Part shown: one piece after another, positions 61,164-64,000 of the stretch
How positions within the stretch are numbered: position 1 is the stretch's first letter
Layout of the letters: each line of letters starts with the position of its first letter
Source: Bacillota bacterium
GTDB lineage: Bacteria > Bacillota > Clostridia > Lachnospirales > Lachnospiraceae
NCBI GenBank assembly: GCA_023412855.1
Contig: JAEZRJ010000013.1
Coordinates: forward strand, 62,001 to 126,000
Direction: 5' to 3'
DNA length: 64,000 nt
Notes under the pieces: generated by a model
What the model saw: the letters and a program-made list of their open reading frames with translations, nothing else
Told to the model about the DNA's origin: nothing
Databases searched by the model: none
Translations under genes and position numbers: made by a program

Positions 61164-61889
61164 TTATTTATTCTTAACCTTATATCGAAGCCATAGGCTG
61201 TCTCCGTCCTTGACCTCAGCATTTTCAAGCTTAAAACTTACTGGAGTGTCCATGGATAACTCCTCTCTTGTTTCAAAGAGTGTTGGAGTCTTTGATGAAC
61301 CGTCAGCGGCGGCGGCAATTACAACACTCAGTTCATCGCACATACCTGCCTGTATAAAGGACCAGTTCAGGACACCACCACCACCTAGCATCAGGGTTTG
61401 AATGCCAAAGAGATTTTTTACCTTCTCCATGGCTAGAGCTATATCCAGAGTCTCCTCACCAGCAATGATATAGGAGATGCCTAACTTCCTTAGAAATGCC
61501 TTGTAAGCATTACCTGCTTTCCCTGTTAAAAGCTCCAGCACATGGGCCTTAGTACCTCCATAAGTCAGGGTGCTGCTTTTCCAGCCAAGTCTTCCATATG
61601 TGTCTACTGAAACATAGTACATCGGTGCATTGGGAAGAGCAACGAAATCGCCTTCTGGCACCTTAGGCGCATTCTCATCTAATTCAGGCTCTTCATAAAA
61701 TGTAAAATTATCATCGGTGGTAATACGGCCTGATAACCAACCCTGATGACGATAATAAGGCTCTTTTCCAAAGGCTATGTTATAAAATACACCACCAGCA
61801 CTTGCTCCTTCTGGTGTCTCCATATAGGAACCCATAATTTTTCCATCAATAGAAGTCATCATGTGGCAAAAAATATAAGGTCTGTTCAT
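61164..61889 (-). CDS. RibD C-terminal/dihydrofolate-reductase-like reductase
   Basis: A 241-residue protein: FCHMMTSIDGKIMG at the N-terminus and TLMLGGGGVLNWSFIQAGMC and DELSVVIAAA in the C-terminal half match the RibD_C family. The rest of the riboflavin pathway is absent, so the substrate is likely not riboflavin; it sits in a stress-type redox operon. Confidence 0.85.
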   Translation of the reverse strand: MNRPYIFCHMMTSIDGKIMGSYMETPEGASAGGVFYNIAFGKEPYYRHQGWLSGRITTDDNFTFYEEPELDENAPKVPEGDFVALPNAPMYYVSVDTYGRLGWKSSTLTYGGTKAHVLELLTGKAGNAYKAFLRKLGISYIIAGEETLDIALAMEKVKNLFGIQTLMLGGGGVLNWSFIQAGMCDELSVVIAAAADGSSKTPTLFETREELSMDTPVSFKLENAEVKDGDSLWLRYKVKNK

Positions 61890-61906
61890 TTCACTTTTCT
61901 CCTTTC

Positions 61907-62293
61907 TTAATCCACAAGTTCTACCAAAGGTTCGGTAAAAGAGTCTACTCTTGCTTGCATATTTTCTAAATAATACACTTCAAATTCCTCTCTGGTATAA
62001 ACATCTTTGAGTGAGGGAATGGTTTCAAACATTGTGTCAACGACCTTTTCATTATGGTCAAATATCGCTTTCCCGCTTACTCTAATCCATTTACCATCTG
62101 CCATACCACTAATGGCAACTTGAGGGTTTTTCTGCATTTGATGATACATTTTCTTGTTACTGCTTGTTTCAAAGTATACCTTACCCCCAAACTCCAAAAC
62201 CGTATTGATAGGGCGAACCTGTGGCTCTCCATTATCCTCGGTCGCTAAATAAAAAACTCCGCATTTACGCAAAAAATCTACTGTTTGACTCAT
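61907..62293 (-). CDS. Pyridoxamine-5'-phosphate-oxidase-like flavin-binding protein
   Basis: A 128-residue split-barrel protein: CGVFYLATEDNGEPQVRPIN binds flavin, and KKMYHQMQKNPQVAISGM is typical of the small PNPOx-like group. The start at 62293 follows AAAGGAG; the longer frame overlaps the aldo-keto reductase gene. A nitro- or quinone-reducing role is possible but not shown. Confidence 0.88.
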   Translation of the reverse strand: MSQTVDFLRKCGVFYLATEDNGEPQVRPINTVLEFGGKVYFETSSNKKMYHQMQKNPQVAISGMADGKWIRVSGKAIFDHNEKVVDTMFETIPSLKDVYTREEFEVYYLENMQARVDSFTEPLVELVD

Positions 62294-62312
62294 CTCTTTA
62301 TCTCCTTTAAAT

Positions 62313-63164
62313 TTATTCGTGAATTTTCCAACTATTAAGCCACTTTGCTGTTTCAGGAGAACTGTGGTCAATGATTTCGCTGTGACCAAGATCTATCTTA
62401 GCAATAACAGCCATATCCTCATCACTGAGCGTAAAATCCCAAATATTTAAGTTTTCTTCAATACGCTCCTTATGAGTAGATTTAGGAATAATGACTACTC
62501 CTCGCTGTACATTCCAGCGCAGAACAACTTGAGCAATGCTTTTGCCATACTTACCTGCAATAGCAGTTAGCTCCTCATTGGTGAATATTCCATTCTTGCC
62601 TTCAGCCAGTGGACCCCAGGCTTCAGATTGTACACCAAATTCTTTCATGTTCTTTAACGCCTCTTCCTGCTGGAAGAATGGATGTAACTCCACTTGATTG
62701 ACGGCAGGGATAACTCTAGCATTAACGCACAAATCAGACAGACGTTCTGGGTAGAAGTTGCATACACCAATAGCTTTGATTTTTCCCTGATCATAAAGTT
62801 CTTCCATTGCTCTCCACGAACCATAATAATCACTTAATGGCTGATGAACGAGATATAGATCAATGTAATCAAGACCAAGTTTATTAAGTGATGTTTGAAA
62901 TGCTTTTTTTGCATTTTCATACCCTGCATCTTGAATCCATAGCTTTGTCGTAATAAATAATTCATCCCTGGGAATCTTACTTTCTTTGATGGCTTCTCCT
63001 ACTGCTTCCTCGTTAAAATAAGCTGCCGCTGTGTCAATCAAACGATACCCTGCATTCAAGGCATCTAAAACAGCTTGCTTACAAACTGCAGAATCTGTTA
63101 CTTGAAAGACTCCAAAGCCTTCCATTGGCATTTTCACACCATTATTTAAAGTTGTATATTCCAT
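62313..63164 (-). CDS. Aldo/keto reductase
   Basis: A 283-residue AKR: MPMEGFGVFQVTD, DTAAAYFNEEAVGEAIKES (Asp/Tyr catalytic pair), LDYIDLYLVHQP, and IPKSTHKERIEENLNIWDF (NADPH phosphate binding). Typical of reductases that detoxify aldehydes and dicarbonyls. GGAGG precedes the ATG at 63164. It lies just 12 bases downstream of the flavodoxin gene. Confidence 0.92.
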   Translation of the reverse strand: MEYTTLNNGVKMPMEGFGVFQVTDSAVCKQAVLDALNAGYRLIDTAAAYFNEEAVGEAIKESKIPRDELFITTKLWIQDAGYENAKKAFQTSLNKLGLDYIDLYLVHQPLSDYYGSWRAMEELYDQGKIKAIGVCNFYPERLSDLCVNARVIPAVNQVELHPFFQQEEALKNMKEFGVQSEAWGPLAEGKNGIFTNEELTAIAGKYGKSIAQVVLRWNVQRGVVIIPKSTHKERIEENLNIWDFTLSDEDMAVIAKIDLGHSEIIDHSSPETAKWLNSWKIHE

Positions 63165-63176
63165 GTTCAATTCCTC

Positions 63177-63680
63177 CTATTTAACCCAATTTTCAATTTC
63201 AGCTTTTGATTTATCAATTCTTGTTCCGTGAATGGCAAGCCCTTTTTCTACCTTTGCGGTAGGACATAGCTTCTTAATATCACTAACACTACTGCCAAGA
63301 CCACTGCCCTCATGAGTGCAAAACGGCTTTATGGTTTTACCCGCAAAATTAAAATGCTCTAAGAAAGTAAAAACAGCCATTGGCATCGTCCCCCAATAGT
63401 TGGGGTATCCCAAATAAATAGTGTTGTACTCTTCTATACTTTCAGGATAACAACTTAGCTCAGGACGTGCATTTCTTCTTTGATCAGCCTGTGCTTCGTT
63501 AGTACACTCATTGTAGATTTTTGAATATGGCTTTGCCATTTCAATTTGAAAGGTTTCTCCGCCTATCAACTTTTGTATCATATCTGCCACATGCTGAGTA
63601 TTTCCAATCTTTAAATTCTTAATTTCTCCACTAACATAATTTTCACCTATACGAGAGAAAAATACAATTAAGTTCGGCAT
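63177..63680 (-). CDS. Flavodoxin-family protein, first gene of the redox operon
   Basis: A 167-residue protein: LIVFFSRIGENYVSG and IGNTQHVADMIQKLIGG for the phosphate loop, YNTIYLGYPNYWGTMPMAV for the isoalloxazine loop. AGGAGG precedes the ATG. It is the promoter-proximal gene of the operon and is divergent from the LysR gene. Confidence 0.9.
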   Translation of the reverse strand: MPNLIVFFSRIGENYVSGEIKNLKIGNTQHVADMIQKLIGGETFQIEMAKPYSKIYNECTNEAQADQRRNARPELSCYPESIEEYNTIYLGYPNYWGTMPMAVFTFLEHFNFAGKTIKPFCTHEGSGLGSSVSDIKKLCPTAKVEKGLAIHGTRIDKSKAEIENWVK

Positions 63681-63794
63681 CTTCAGTCCTCCTTTCTAAT
63701 TTCTAATCACATTATAAAGTTTATATACTTGTTTTTGAATATCCAATTTGTTATAATAGTATTAACTTACAGTTTATACAAAGGAGGTTTTTAT
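63681..63794. promoter_or_regulatory. Divergent LysR / redox-operon promoter region
   Basis: On the plus strand TTGTTT, 17 bases, TATAAT (63752 region) is a promoter for the LysR gene; TATAAT-like boxes also face the flavodoxin gene. Related AGTTTATA phrases occur near 63718 and 63770. A LysR binding site is expected here but I cannot define it with certainty. Confidence 0.5.
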
Positions 63795-64000
63795 ATGTAT
63801 AATCCTCTGCTTGACACTTTTGTTGCCGTTTCTGATTGTGGCAGCTTTAATAAAGCAGCAGAAAAGCTATATATTTCTCCCACAGCCGTAATGAAACAAA
63901 TTAATTCTCTTGAAGCTCATCTAGGCTTAACGTTGATTGAACGAACTCAGTCAGGAATTAAGCTAACGGAGGTTGGCAACCGAATTTATCAGGATGCTAA
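63795..64000 (+). CDS. LysR-family regulator, 3'-truncated by window edge
   Basis: The first 68 residues form the LysR winged helix: LLDTFVAVSDCGSFNKAAEK, LYISPTAVMKQINSLEAHLG and LIERTQSGIKLTEVGNRIYQ. AAAGGAGG precedes the ATG. It is divergent from the nine-gene redox operon and very probably controls it, as is usual for LysR regulators beside flavodoxin and AKR genes. Confidence 0.92.
   Translation, partial: MYNPLLDTFVAVSDCGSFNKAAEKLYISPTAVMKQINSLEAHLGLTLIERTQSGIKLTEVGNRIYQDA

Noticed and set aside
1..64000. CRISPR arrays, rRNA, tRNA genes
   Set aside because: No regularly spaced short repeats, cas genes, rRNA signatures or cloverleaf-like segments were recognised by eye; a covariance-model scan was not possible.

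Overview
The window looks like a chromosomal segment of a low-GC, endospore-forming clostridium, probably in or near the Lachnospiraceae. This rests on the low-GC bulk composition, strong AGGAGG-type ribosome binding sites with some TTG starts, DUF4183/DUF11 spore-surface-type proteins, a TcdR/UviA-type sigma factor, and many small one- and two-gene regulatory modules. It is accessory-rich: I recognise no rRNA, tRNA, CRISPR array or ribosomal protein operon. The taxonomic call is inference.

Layout. 1-4.6 kb: a 5'-truncated SAM methyltransferase, a DMT exporter with a divergent MocR regulator, and a DHA2-type MFS pump. 4.8-6.8 kb: a DUF2089 / YvlB-like / YvlD-like membrane-stress type operon. 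6.8-8.5 kb: a 139-bp MITE with 8-bp target duplication and a truncated IS30 transposase. 8.5-12 kb: dbpA with a DUF1456 gene, a MITE and an RsmH-family methyltransferase. 12-16 kb: PadR with a macrolide-type glycosyltransferase, then mntR/mntH. 16-23.5 kb: TetR with an alpha/beta hydrolase, a TcdR/UviA-like sigma factor, a secreted protein, a GH24 lysozyme, a BlaI/BlaR1 pair and a SleB-like hydrolase. 23.5-25.5 kb: ECF sigma / anti-sigma / secreted protein. 26-38.5 kb: VOC, CPBP/TetR, radical SAM, GNAT, tyrosine phosphatase, TetR-SDR-condensation operon, LytTR operon, a RhuM remnant, and MerR with creatininase. 38.6-45 kb: spore-surface-type cluster plus an amine oxidase. 45-52 kb: cupin, ABC-F, acyltransferase, CPBP protease and extradiol dioxygenase, separated by gene remnants. 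52.3-56.8 kb: a GC-richer hybrid histidine kinase, response regulator and lipoprotein with a Tyr/Asp/Gly tail. 57-64 kb: a nine-gene redox operon (flavodoxins, aldo-keto reductase, PNPOx, RibD-C, cupin, CMD, flavodoxin-cyclophilin lipoprotein, hydrolase) divergent from a LysR regulator cut by the window end.

Most interesting signal. Three genes between 17.8 and 23.5 kb (the TcdR/UviA-like sigma factor itself, a signal-less GH24 lysozyme and a signal-less SleB-like hydrolase) each carry GTTTACA followed, exactly 16 bases after TTTACA, by a CTC-starting block (CTCCTTA, CTCTTTT, CTCTCTA). In all three the -10-like block is also the left arm of an inverted repeat whose right arm contains the Shine-Dalgarno. 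Read-through RNA would hide the ribosome binding site, whereas RNA started at the proposed promoter would lack the left arm. This is the logic known for phage T4 lysozyme gene e. I propose a sigma-controlled, leak-proof cell-wall-lysis regulon.

Several regulator/target pairs have readable operators: a PadR palindrome inside a consensus promoter, twin TetR palindromes, a MerR-type 19-bp spacer promoter before the creatininase gene, an MntR-type box before mntH, a BlaI-type TACA-AT-TGTA site, and a 22-bp palindrome before a cupin.
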